A stretch of DNA of 64,000 nucleotides, taken from contig CADAOA010000006.1 in the NCBI GenBank assembly GCA_902789435.1, positions 1 to 64,000 of the forward strand. The letters run 5' to 3'. This document shows positions 26,732 through 35,259 of the stretch, in pieces. The notes beneath the pieces are model-generated. The model was not told where the DNA came from. It saw only the letters and a program-made list of their open reading frames with translations, and did no database searches. Numbering within the stretch: the first letter of the stretch is position 1; every line of letters begins with the position of its first letter. Position numbers and translations under genes: made by a program. Source of the DNA: an uncultured Bacteroidia bacterium (GTDB taxonomy: Bacteria > Bacteroidota > Bacteroidia > Bacteroidales > UBA932).

Positions 26732-29700
26732 TTAGAAAGTTAACTCAACACCTGCTGCATACTGCTTACTGTTAGGATATACAGCGAGCTGGAGGTTAAT
26801 GTTCTGCTCAGGATCCCAACCGGAGTACTTGGTCCAAGTAAGGAGGTTACGTCCTGTTACGAAGAATCTTACACCAGTAAGCACGCCGCCGAGTTTGTTG
26901 ATGGCGTTCTTGCCCAAAGAGTAAGAAAGGGTAACACCCTTAAGTCTTACGAATGAAGCGTTCTCAACCAGTCTGGAGTCGAAGCACTCGCCGTTAACAA
27001 CGTATGCAGGATTAGGATACTTAGCTTTCTGGCCAGGTGTCATCCACATCTCTGTAAGCAACTCGCTTGCAAGACGGTTGTCTGCGAAGTTGGAGTTGGT
27101 GTAGAAGTAACGGTCGTTGTTAATCAGATATTTTCCGAAGATTCCGGAGAACTGTGCCTGGAGAGCGAAGTTCTTGTAGGTGAAATCTATCTGAAGACCG
27201 GCTGACCAAGGAGCGTATCTGGACTTGCCGAGGAGAATGCGGTTGTCGTCTGAGTAAACGTCAGTGATGTTGCCTTCTGCGTCATACCAGAGTGGGCGTC
27301 CGGTTGCAGGGTCGATACCGGCACTCTTTACATACCAGAGTTCACCTGCAGAGTGACCAACCTTGTAATTCAGACCGTAGTCCGGAAGCTGGAATTCGTC
27401 ACGTCCGTCGAAGAGTTTGGTGATTCTGTCTCTGTTGTAGGCAACGTTCAGGCTGGTCTGCAGGAACATGTTGTCGTTGCGGATCCAGTCGTATGTCAGA
27501 GTTGCCTCAATACCTTCGTTCTTCATGTTACCGATATTACCGGCACCTTCAGCAAAACCTGTTGCGTATGACCAAGGAATATCAAGGAGCATGTCCTTTG
27601 TATTCTTTCTGTACACCTCAATCTTTGTTTCCAGTCTGTTCCAGAGTCTGAAGTCGAGAGCGATGTTCAAGCTCTCCAGAGTCTCCCAAGTCAGGTTCTC
27701 ATTACCGGAGTTGTTGATGTAATAGGTTGTTCCCATATAATTGGTTCCTGTCACAACAGTTGCGTGTGGCAGATAGTTGTCGATACCGGAGTTACCTACA
27801 GTACCATAGTTTGCAGAAAGCTGGAACTTGTTGATCCAGTCTCTGTCTTTCAGGAAGTTCTCCTTTTTGATATCCCACATGATACCGGCTGACCAGAAGT
27901 TAGCATATCTCTTGTTTGCTCCGAACAGAGAAGAACCGTCACGACGGAATGAAGCGTCGATGTAGTACTTGCCAGCATAGTCATAAGACAATCTTGAGAA
28001 TATAGAGTTGAACTTGTACTGCGACCAGCTCTCACCCATATCCCAGTTCCTGGTCTTGTCCACATTGCTGAGAGTGCAAAGGCGGATATCGGTAATACCG
28101 CTACCCCAAGCGCTGAATCCAGTAGAGTTGTTGATAATAGCCTCCTGACCAATCAAGGCAGTAAAATTGTGGTTCTCGCCAAGCTGGAACTTATACTCAG
28201 CTGTATTGGTAGATGTCAGGCGGTAATACCTTGTAAAACTATGTTGAGCCATGGAGCCGTAAGGATTAGTGCTGGAGCCATTATGGTAAGTGTGAATCCA
28301 GTCTTCAGGGTCCTGAAGATCTCTTCTTATATATCTGTAGTCATAACCCTCAAGACCCTGTGCAAATCTTATAGTCAGACCCTTCAAAGGAGTTATTTCC
28401 TCGTAAAGGTTTCCATTGAATCTTACGGTGTTGTCCTTAACCTTCAGATACTTGTAACGATATTTAGGACTGTATGCTCCAAAGTCATTCATCCAAGGAG
28501 TCTCTGGACCATAGCCGATGAAATTTCCTGCACTGTCTGTGAGAATCTCGTAAGGAGTCCACCAGGTTGGTGCCCACAGAGCAAAGTTTACAGGGTTGTT
28601 CCAGTTGTTACGGTTTCCGGATGAGAAGTCCGAGTTGTAAGGGTTCTCCCTTGACTGCTGATATCCAACACCCATGGAAATACCGAACTTGAACCAGTCA
28701 GTTGGCTTTACGTTCATATTGATACGCGCAGCGTAACGGTTGTGGGCGGTCATAGGCTCAACACCTTCCATTCTGTTGGCAGTCAGGGAAATGTAGTAGT
28801 CAACAACCTTTGTCCTACCGGAAACTGAGAGGTCTGCACCCATAGTAGGAACATTCTGATTCAAAGCCCACTTCATCCAGTTGGTCTCGATCTTGTTTTC
28901 CAGTCTGAACTTCTTGTTTGCCTGGAAGTCAGCATCGGTAAGATAATCAGGATTAACCATTTCGTTGAGTCTGAACCACTCCTCGGAGTTCACGCGCTTG
29001 ATAGGGTTTCTTGCCAGGTTAGAAATACCGTAGTTAGCAGAAAGCTTTACTACTGGCTTCTCTGTGGTACCCTTCTTGGTTGTGATGTAAACAACTCCGT
29101 TGGCAGCACGTGAACCGTAGATTGCGGTTGAGGAAGCGTCCTTCAGAATGGTTACGCTCTCAATGTCGTTAGGGTTCAGAGTGTTGAAGATGTCGCTGAG
29201 AACTGGGGTTCCGTCCAGCACGAACAGAGGAGTCGTGGAAGCCTGGAGGGAGTTCACACCTCTAATTCTCATTGATACGGTTGCGGAAGGGTCTCCTGAA
29301 GAGGTGTAAACCTGCAGACCGGCAACCTGTCCCTGAAGAGCATCTGCGGCATTGATAACCGGCTTGTCCTTGAGGGCCTTAGCCTTAACGGTCTGTGCAG
29401 AACCTACCACTGTGGAGATCTTTCTACCGGTACCGTAACCGACAACGATTACGTCCTCGAGCTGGGTAGCATCCATAGAAAGAGCTACGTTAATGACAGA
29501 TCTACCATTAACAGCCACCTCCTGGTCTGTATATCCCTGCATCTTGAAGACCAGTACGGCATCTCTCCTTACGTTGATGACATACTGTCCGTTAAGATCA
29601 GTGACAACACCATTGGTGGTTCCCTTTACCATAACACCAACATCGGTCAAAGGCTGTCCGTCGGCCGCGTCGGTAACGGTTCCTGTTACTTTAATTGTCT

Positions 29701-29764
29701 GTGCATAGGCAAGTTGCCCAACACATAACAACAGTAACGCCAAAACAAATGTAATTCGTTTCAT
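26732..29764 (-). CDS. SusC/RagA-type TonB-linked outer-membrane transporter
   Basis: A 1010-residue TonB-dependent receptor. The signal peptide ends at LAYAQ. Residues about 24-100 are the carboxypeptidase-regulatory-like domain (TGTVTDAADGQPLTDVGV) typical of SusC, followed by the TonB box region EDVIVVGYG (about 115). The plug domain holds NAADALQGQVAGLQV, RIRGVNSLQ, PLFVLDG and ILKDASSTAIYGSRAANGVV. The remaining ~750 residues form the beta-barrel, ending in AAGVELTF with a terminal Phe. No STN domain or partner anti-sigma/ECF sigma gene is visible nearby, so control probably involves a regulator elsewhere. The promoter-like site is at 29847-29877. Confidence 0.95.
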   Translation of the reverse strand: MKRITFVLALLLLCVGQLAYAQTIKVTGTVTDAADGQPLTDVGVMVKGTTNGVVTDLNGQYVINVRRDAVLVFKMQGYTDQEVAVNGRSVINVALSMDATQLEDVIVVGYGTGRKISTVVGSAQTVKAKALKDKPVINAADALQGQVAGLQVYTSSGDPSATVSMRIRGVNSLQASTTPLFVLDGTPVLSDIFNTLNPNDIESVTILKDASSTAIYGSRAANGVVYITTKKGTTEKPVVKLSANYGISNLARNPIKRVNSEEWFRLNEMVNPDYLTDADFQANKKFRLENKIETNWMKWALNQNVPTMGADLSVSGRTKVVDYYISLTANRMEGVEPMTAHNRYAARINMNVKPTDWFKFGISMGVGYQQSRENPYNSDFSSGNRNNWNNPVNFALWAPTWWTPYEILTDSAGNFIGYGPETPWMNDFGAYSPKYRYKYLKVKDNTVRFNGNLYEEITPLKGLTIRFAQGLEGYDYRYIRRDLQDPEDWIHTYHNGSSTNPYGSMAQHSFTRYYRLTSTNTAEYKFQLGENHNFTALIGQEAIINNSTGFSAWGSGITDIRLCTLSNVDKTRNWDMGESWSQYKFNSIFSRLSYDYAGKYYIDASFRRDGSSLFGANKRYANFWSAGIMWDIKKENFLKDRDWINKFQLSANYGTVGNSGIDNYLPHATVVTGTNYMGTTYYINNSGNENLTWETLESLNIALDFRLWNRLETKIEVYRKNTKDMLLDIPWSYATGFAEGAGNIGNMKNEGIEATLTYDWIRNDNMFLQTSLNVAYNRDRITKLFDGRDEFQLPDYGLNYKVGHSAGELWYVKSAGIDPATGRPLWYDAEGNITDVYSDDNRILLGKSRYAPWSAGLQIDFTYKNFALQAQFSGIFGKYLINNDRYFYTNSNFADNRLASELLTEMWMTPGQKAKYPNPAYVVNGECFDSRLVENASFVRLKGVTLSYSLGKNAINKLGGVLTGVRFFVTGRNLLTWTKYSGWDPEQNINLQLAVYPNSKQYAAGVELTF

Positions 29765-29846
29765 TTGGTTGATTTTTAGTTAATTTTAAGTAGTGTTGTT
29801 TATTTGTTAATAATAATTTTGGTTCGGTTGGCTTTAGTTTAGGGGT

Positions 29847-29879
29847 GCAAGATACTGAAATTTATCTCAATTGACAAAA
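29847..29879 (-). promoter_or_regulatory. Probable susC promoter and leader
   Basis: On the minus strand TTTTG (complement of 29875-29879), a 20-base spacer and TATCTTGC (29847-29854) approximate the consensus. The -7 box deviates (TTGC for TTTG). It leaves an AT-rich leader of about 80 bases before the susC ATG. Confidence 0.4.
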
Positions 29880-29939
29880 CATTTAAGCAATTAATTAAAG
29901 ACGCTTTTATTTTTTAATGAAAAAATGCAACATTTATGT

Positions 29940-29947
29940 TATATTTG
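29940..29947 (+). promoter_or_regulatory. -7 element (TATATTTG) of murI
   Basis: It matches TAnnTTTG and ends 40 bases before the murI ATG. No TTG is visible at 19-21 bases upstream, only an A/T-rich stretch. Confidence 0.45.
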
Positions 29948-29987
29948 TGCTGGATGCAGCCACAAGGTTTGCTAAAACCGCTTTTAT

Positions 29988-30848
29988 ATGATAGGTATAT
30001 TTGATTCCGGGGCCGGTGGCCTTTCAGTTTGGAAGGAGCTCATAAAGATAATGCCCTCAGAGAATTACTTCTATATTTCCGATGCGGCTTACTGTCCATA
30101 TGGAAGAAAAAGTAAGGAAATGATATTGAAAAGAGCCTCCGCGATATCCAGTTTTCTTATTGAAAGGGGAGCTGAAATTATCGTGGTAGCATGCAATACA
30201 GCAACAGCTGCTGCTATTGAAGGATTAAGACAAACCTTTGATATTCCGTTTGTTGGAATGGAACCGGCTGTAAAGCCGGCTGCCGCCTTGACCAAGACGG
30301 GGGTGATAGGGGTGCTGGCAACCCATGGTACGTTGCAGGGGAGTCTCTACAAGGCTACTTCTGAAAAATATGCCCGCCGAAAGGAGGTGAAAATTATCGA
30401 GGAAGTGGGGGACGGTTTGGTGGAACTGGTTGAGGCTGGAGATACTCAATCACCTGAGGCAGAGGCTCTTGTTGGGAAATACATAAATCCTATGATAGAG
30501 GCTGGCGCAGACTGTGTGGTGCTGGGATGCACCCACTATCCTTTCCTGGAACCACTGATTAGAAAGGTCTCTTCTGATAAATTGATTGTTATCAATCCGG
30601 CACCTGCAGTAGCAAAAAGAGCTCGTCAACTCCTTGATAAAGTGCGTAAAAACGGGGTGCCGTCCGAAGGAAAAGCAACGCTACTAACGCCGTCAATGAA
30701 AAATATTATTGCCACAACTGGTTCAAATACAGATACTTTGCGGATGTTGTCCGAGTCCGTCATTAAACAGATTTCAGCTGAGGGATTACTAAATGAAAGT
30801 GAATTTAAGCGTCTAAAAAATAATTTTTTTGTATCTTTGGAAATATAA
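29988..30848 (+). CDS. murI: Glutamate racemase
   Basis: MurI interconverts L- and D-glutamate for peptidoglycan stem peptides in the cytoplasm. The 286-residue length is normal. The N-terminal GIFDSGAGGLSVWKEL contains the catalytic-side Asp/Ser, the first catalytic Cys is in VACNTATAAA and the second in VLGCTHYPFLEPL. The start ATG is preceded by a TAnnTTTG box and lies opposite the susC promoter in a 223-base AT-rich divergent region. hppA begins 26 bases after the stop, with a possible promoter in the end of murI. Confidence 0.96.
   Translation: MIGIFDSGAGGLSVWKELIKIMPSENYFYISDAAYCPYGRKSKEMILKRASAISSFLIERGAEIIVVACNTATAAAIEGLRQTFDIPFVGMEPAVKPAAALTKTGVIGVLATHGTLQGSLYKATSEKYARRKEVKIIEEVGDGLVELVEAGDTQSPEAEALVGKYINPMIEAGADCVVLGCTHYPFLEPLIRKVSSDKLIVINPAPAVAKRARQLLDKVRKNGVPSEGKATLLTPSMKNIIATTGSNTDTLRMLSESVIKQISAEGLLNESEFKRLKNNFFVSLEI
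30832..30839 (+). promoter_or_regulatory. -7-like element (TATCTTTG) for hppA
   Basis: It lies in the last codons of murI, 35 bases before the hppA ATG, and matches TAnnTTTG. No good -33 TTG is seen. Confidence 0.4.
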
Positions 30849-30874
30849 TTTAAATCTTTTATAAAAGTTAGAGT

Positions 30875-33121
30875 ATGGATACAACCTCTTTACTGTTTTA
30901 TCTGGTTCCTGCCGCATCTTTGGTAGCTCTGGGATTCGCATTCCTGTTTTACCGTCAGATGTTGCGCCAGGACGAAGGCACCCCTAGGATGAAGGAGATC
31001 GCCTCTTATGTTCGCCAGGGTGCGATGGCTTATCTTAAGCAGCAGTATAAGATAGTCATAATAGTGTTTGTGGTTCTTGCTGCGGTTTTCGCTTTCCTGG
31101 CCTATGGTCTGGGGATCCAGAACGGATGGGTTCCGTTCGCCTTCCTGACTGGAGGTTTCTTCAGCGGTCTGGCCGGCTACATAGGAATGAGAACCGCCAC
31201 CTATGCTTCCGCACGTACGGCAAACGCTGCCCGCAAATCACTCAACAGTGGTCTTAAGGTTGCTTTCCGCAGCGGTGCGGTAATGGGGCTTACGGTTGTG
31301 GGACTCGGACTCCTTGATATATCTATATGGTATATGGTGCTGGATTACTTCATCAATCCGGCAGATGCAACCCAGAAACTCACCATCATAACCACCACTA
31401 TGCTGACTTTCGGAATGGGTGCTTCCACCCAGGCCCTGTTCGCCAGGGTCGGCGGCGGAATCTACACCAAGGCCGCAGACGTGGGAGCTGACCTTGTAGG
31501 AAAGACCGAGGCCGGAATTCCTGAGGATGACCCAAGGAACCCTGCTACCATTGCAGATAACGTAGGAGACAACGTAGGAGACGTAGCCGGTATGGGAGCT
31601 GACCTTTATGAGTCATATTGCGGAAGCGTGCTGGCAACAGCAGCACTTGGAGCTTCTGCGTTCATAGGTTCGGGCGCCATGCAGATCAAGGCGGTTTTCG
31701 CACCTATGCTGATTGCCGCAGTGGGAGTTTTCCTCTCCGTGATTGGAATCTTCCTGGTAAGGACAAAGGAAAAGGCAAACATGGCCCAGCTCATGAAATC
31801 CCTCAACCTTGGTGTTAATTTCTCTTCCGTGCTGATCGCGGTATTCTCCTTTATTATATTATATGCTTTGGGACTTACCAACTGGCTGGGAATCTCCTTC
31901 TCAGTGGTAACCGGACTTCTTGCCGGAATAATCATCGGAAAGACTACCGAGTATTACACTTCCCATTCTTTCCGTCCTACAAAGAGAATCGCTGAGAATG
32001 CAGAAACAGGACCTGCCACGGTCATCATATCCGGTGTGGGAACAGGTATGATTTCCACGGCAATTCCTGTCATCACGATTGGTGCGGCTATAATTCTGGC
32101 TTATCTGTGCGCTACAGAATTCTCAGGAAGCCTTCTTTCCAAGGAGAACCTCTCTCTTGGACTTTACGGTATAGGAATTGCCGCCGTAGGTATGCTTTCA
32201 ACTCTTGGAATCACCTTGGCTACAGACGCCTACGGCCCAATCGCGGATAATGCTGGTGGAAATGCCCAGATGAGTGAACTTGAGCCTGAGGTAAGAGACC
32301 GCACGGATATACTTGACGCTCTTGGAAACACCACAGCCGCAACCGGCAAGGGATTCGCAATCGGAAGCGCCGCCCTTACGGCTCTGGCCCTTCTGGCATC
32401 CTATATCGAGGAAATCAAGATTGCCCTTCTCAGGGTTGCTGACACTTCCGGTCTGGAGGCTGCCATCCGCAACCTAAATGTCCAGTCTCTGAGCATTGAC
32501 AGCAAGGAGGCTCTTCACAATGCCGGATTCGCGGACTTCATGACCTGGTTCGACGTTAACCTGATGAACCCTAAGGTTCTTGTCGGAGTCTTCATCGGAG
32601 CCATGCTGGCCTTCCTGTTCTGTGGATTGACTATGGGATCCGTAGGAAGGGCTGCAAAGAAGATGGTTGAGGAAGTAAGGCGTCAGTTCAATACGGACAA
32701 GGGTATCCTGGAAGGAAAAAGCACTCCGGATTATGCCCGTTGCGTTGAGATTTCTACGCGCAGTGCCCAGAAGGAGATGATCGGCAGTTCTCTGCTGGCG
32801 ATTGCAGCTCCTGTAATCGTGGGAATAGTTCTCGGAGTTTCCGGAGTTCTGGGTCTTCTGATCGGAGGTCTGAGCAGCGGATTCGTTCTGGCTGTGTTCA
32901 TGGCTAATTCAGGCGGAGCTTGGGATAACGCCAAGAAATATGTTGAAGAAGGTCACTTCGGAGGTAAGGGCTCATATGCCCATAAGGCAACCGTTGTAGG
33001 AGATACGGTAGGCGATCCGTTCAAGGATACCAGCGGTCCGTCGCTGAATATCCTGATCAAACTTATGAGCATGGTTTCCATCGTGATGGCCGGAGTTACC
33101 GTTGCTCTTAACATCCTTTAA
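30875..33121 (+). CDS. hppA: Membrane-bound ion-pumping pyrophosphatase (K+-dependent type)
   Basis: A 748-residue integral inner-membrane pump with about sixteen hydrophobic segments. It couples hydrolysis of pyrophosphate to H+ or Na+ export. The active-site acidic motifs are present ([52 protein letters not shown]). The position in GNTT-A-A is Ala488 rather than Lys (motif [19 protein letters not shown]), the mark of K+-dependent enzymes, as in Thermotoga maritima. Members of that subfamily pump Na+, H+ or both; this cannot be decided by eye. It follows murI and precedes the broken manA. Confidence 0.95.
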   Translation: MDTTSLLFYLVPAASLVALGFAFLFYRQMLRQDEGTPRMKEIASYVRQGAMAYLKQQYKIVIIVFVVLAAVFAFLAYGLGIQNGWVPFAFLTGGFFSGLAGYIGMRTATYASARTANAARKSLNSGLKVAFRSGAVMGLTVVGLGLLDISIWYMVLDYFINPADATQKLTIITTTMLTFGMGASTQALFARVGGGIYTKAADVGADLVGKTEAGIPEDDPRNPATIADNVGDNVGDVAGMGADLYESYCGSVLATAALGASAFIGSGAMQIKAVFAPMLIAAVGVFLSVIGIFLVRTKEKANMAQLMKSLNLGVNFSSVLIAVFSFIILYALGLTNWLGISFSVVTGLLAGIIIGKTTEYYTSHSFRPTKRIAENAETGPATVIISGVGTGMISTAIPVITIGAAIILAYLCATEFSGSLLSKENLSLGLYGIGIAAVGMLSTLGITLATDAYGPIADNAGGNAQMSELEPEVRDRTDILDALGNTTAATGKGFAIGSAALTALALLASYIEEIKIALLRVADTSGLEAAIRNLNVQSLSIDSKEALHNAGFADFMTWFDVNLMNPKVLVGVFIGAMLAFLFCGLTMGSVGRAAKKMVEEVRRQFNTDKGILEGKSTPDYARCVEISTRSAQKEMIGSSLLAIAAPVIVGIVLGVSGVLGLLIGGLSSGFVLAVFMANSGGAWDNAKKYVEEGHFGGKGSYAHKATVVGDTVGDPFKDTSGPSLNILIKLMSMVSIVMAGVTVALNIL

Positions 33122-33138
33122 TACACGGACCGGGGCAG

Positions 33139-34030
33139 ATGATGGAACCTTTGAAATTCAAGCCTGTAAGGATAGGCACCATTTGGGGAAGCGAAGAATG
33201 GATTCTCTCCGCGATGGAGGGAAGACAGACCGTGTGCCTTTGCGGCGAGGATAAGGGATTGGAGTTGTCTGCTCTTGTTGCAAAATATGAAGATAGGCTG
33301 GTGGGGAAACGCGTTTGGAAGAAATTCGGAAAACGTTTCCCCCTTCTGGTCAAGTATATAAATTCACGTCAGCAGCTGTCTGTCCAGGTTCATCCGGGAG
33401 AAGAGATGGCAGACCGCAAAGGTCTCCCGAACGGAAAGACCGAGATGTGGTATGTTCTTCAGGCAGAGGAGGATTCAGAACTTCTTCTCGGCTTTTCCAA
33501 AAAGTTCTCAAAGAAAGAATTTGCCCAGATAGTAAGTAATTCCATTCAGGAAAAAGACGTTCTCAAGGGTGAGAAAACCCTGGAGGATGTCCTTAACCGC
33601 TTCTGTCCCAAGAGAGGTGACTGGTATTTCATTCCGGCGGGAACGGTGCACAGCATTGGAGCCGGTACCAGGATCCTGGAAATCCAGCAGCCGAGCGATA
33701 GAATTTGTTGAAATTCAGCGTAATGTATTAGATAGCCGGGAGGTGGTGGTGCCTCTGGCAGACTGCTCTCACTTTACAAGTTCCTTCATAAATCCCGGCA
33801 GTTCCTTCTTCCATCTGGACAATTCAGAATGGGAGTCATTTACGGTAATCGTCTGCACTGCCGGTAGCGGAACCCTGTTTTATAAAGAATTTGGCTCCGG
33901 CTGTATTCGCCAGAGCCAAAATCTGGAAGATGGGGATATGTTCCTTATTCCAGCTGAACTGGGAGCGGTGGATATCCGCTCAATGGGTGGTCTCCAACTT
34001 GTGGAAGCCCACCTGGAACTGCCCCGCTAA
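33139..34030 (+). pseudogene. manA: Broken class I mannose-6-phosphate isomerase
   Basis: The family interconverts mannose-6-phosphate and fructose-6-phosphate. The first frame runs from 33139 to a stop at 33709-33711 (190 residues) and shows the zinc ligands QVHPGEE, TEMWYVL and PAGTVHSIGAG up to EIQQPSD. The downstream part continues in another frame from about 33692 to 34030, with FTSSFINPGSS, TVIVCTAGSGTLFYK and a C-terminal cupin-like region. The region that should follow EIQQ.SD, including the catalytic Arg motif (YR.YD), is missing. The span is 892 bases, not a multiple of three and about 80 shorter than an intact Bacteroidota manA, so a deletion with frameshift is likely. An assembly error is possible. 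Confidence 0.85.
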
Positions 34031-34035
34031 TCTTA

Positions 34036-35157
34036 TTATTTCAGATACTCAGCCAGGAAGCTTTCGATTTCTTCATGGGTTGGAGAGGCGAGAAGGATCT
34101 TGCCCTCGCTGTCTACAAAGTAGCTCTGAGGAATTGACATGATATTGTAGAGTTTACCTGCTTCGCAATCCCAGAACTTGAGGTCTGATACATGTTTCCA
34201 AACGAGCTTGTCTGCCTTGATGGCCTCTATCCATTTGTCGTGCTCCTTGTCCAGAGATACGCCGAGGATTCCGAATCCCTTCTTGTTGTACTTTGCGTAA
34301 ATCTTGGTCAGAGTAGGGTTGAAAGCACGGCAAGGTCCACACCATGAAGCCCAGAAGTCAATCATAGTCACCTTGTTATTCGGATAAACCTCGGAGAACT
34401 TTACAGGATTTCCATCAGGATCGTTGAGGGTGAAATCAGGAGCCTGCTTTCCTGGAGTGAGAGCTTCCTTCTTCTCAACCTCTTTCTGCATACTCTTCAG
34501 AAGCTTGTTGCCTGCGAATTCAGGAACGGCTGCAAATCTCTCAACCACCTTTTTGGCTGAATCCAATTTAATCTCAGAATATCTGATGGCAGAAAGTGCA
34601 TTCTCCATAGTCAGGACGGAGAGAGGATTGTTTGCATAGTATGCCTTCTCTACCTCCTCACCCTTCTGGAGCAGAGGCTGTACGATGGCCCAGATGGAAT
34701 CCTTGACCTTGTCGTCACCTGCCATATATTCTTTTTCCAGAGCTTCCATATCGGTATCACCATAAGCGGCTTCAATCAGTTTTCCAAGAGAGTCTTTCTC
34801 CATCTGGATAGGTCCGTTGGAAACGATCTCTGAATGATAGTGATTGCCGTCTGCCTTCAAGGTAATGTCGTAATTTGCGTTCTCAAGGAAGAATCTTGCA
34901 ACATTTACAGGTTCTTCACCTTCTTTAACTCCCTGAATGGTACGGATGTCGAATCCTTCTACGCTGCCTTTGAAAACAGCCTTCTTGTCAACTACCGCTA
35001 CAGTGTCTGCTATAGGGTTTTCTTTGTCGCGGTTTGTGAGAATGAAACTTGTAAAGCCCTCGTCTCCAGCGTTTACAGTAATGGTATAACTAGGCTTTTT
35101 CTCGGTGCAGGACAGTGCCGCAACGGCGGCTACAGCCAGAATGAACAGTTTTTTCAT
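34036..35157 (-). CDS. TlpA-like thioredoxin-domain lipoprotein (DUF4369-like N-terminus)
   Basis: A 373-residue exported lipoprotein (lipobox ALSC, Cys17). Residues about 22-110 form a beta-rich DUF4369-like domain (TVAVVDKKAVFKGSVEG), a helical linker follows, and the C-terminal AhpC/TSA-thioredoxin domain (about 238-373) holds the redox pair W272-CGPC-276 in DFWASWCGPCRAFNP. The cis-Pro loop is MSIPQSYFVD. Bacteroidota have many such lipoproteins acting as periplasmic disulfide reductases or in cytochrome maturation. It starts about 35 bases after a TAnnTTTG box, right behind the rpoC terminator, and ends 6 bases from the convergent broken manA. Confidence 0.85.
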   Translation of the reverse strand: MKKLFILAVAAVAALSCTEKKPSYTITVNAGDEGFTSFILTNRDKENPIADTVAVVDKKAVFKGSVEGFDIRTIQGVKEGEEPVNVARFFLENANYDITLKADGNHYHSEIVSNGPIQMEKDSLGKLIEAAYGDTDMEALEKEYMAGDDKVKDSIWAIVQPLLQKGEEVEKAYYANNPLSVLTMENALSAIRYSEIKLDSAKKVVERFAAVPEFAGNKLLKSMQKEVEKKEALTPGKQAPDFTLNDPDGNPVKFSEVYPNNKVTMIDFWASWCGPCRAFNPTLTKIYAKYNKKGFGILGVSLDKEHDKWIEAIKADKLVWKHVSDLKFWDCEAGKLYNIMSIPQSYFVDSEGKILLASPTHEEIESFLAEYLK

Positions 35158-35194
35158 TTTTATATGTGTTTGTTGTTATTTGCAAATGCGGAGA

Positions 35195-35202
35195 CAAAAA
35201 TA
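35195..35202 (-). promoter_or_regulatory. -7 element (TATTTTTG) of the TlpA-like gene
   Basis: It matches TAnnTTTG on the minus strand and lies 37 bases before the ATG at 35157. The upstream -33 region overlaps the rpoC terminator stem and has no TTG at the expected distance. Confidence 0.42.
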
Positions 35203-35204
35203 AC

Positions 35205-35239
35205 AAAAAAAGGGGATGACAGTCATCTGCCATCCCCTT
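35205..35239 (-). terminator. Terminator of the rpoBC operon
   Basis: On the minus strand a 9-bp stem (35210-35218 with 35231-35239) with a loop containing a small secondary hairpin is followed by a run of seven T, 20 bases after the rpoC stop. Confidence 0.87.
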
Positions 35240-35259
35240 AAGTGCGGTAAAACACCTGA

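Noticed and set aside
34036..35157. Functional link between the TlpA-like lipoprotein and the broken manA
   Set aside because: They are convergent with a 6-base gap and different pathways; proximity alone does not support a link.
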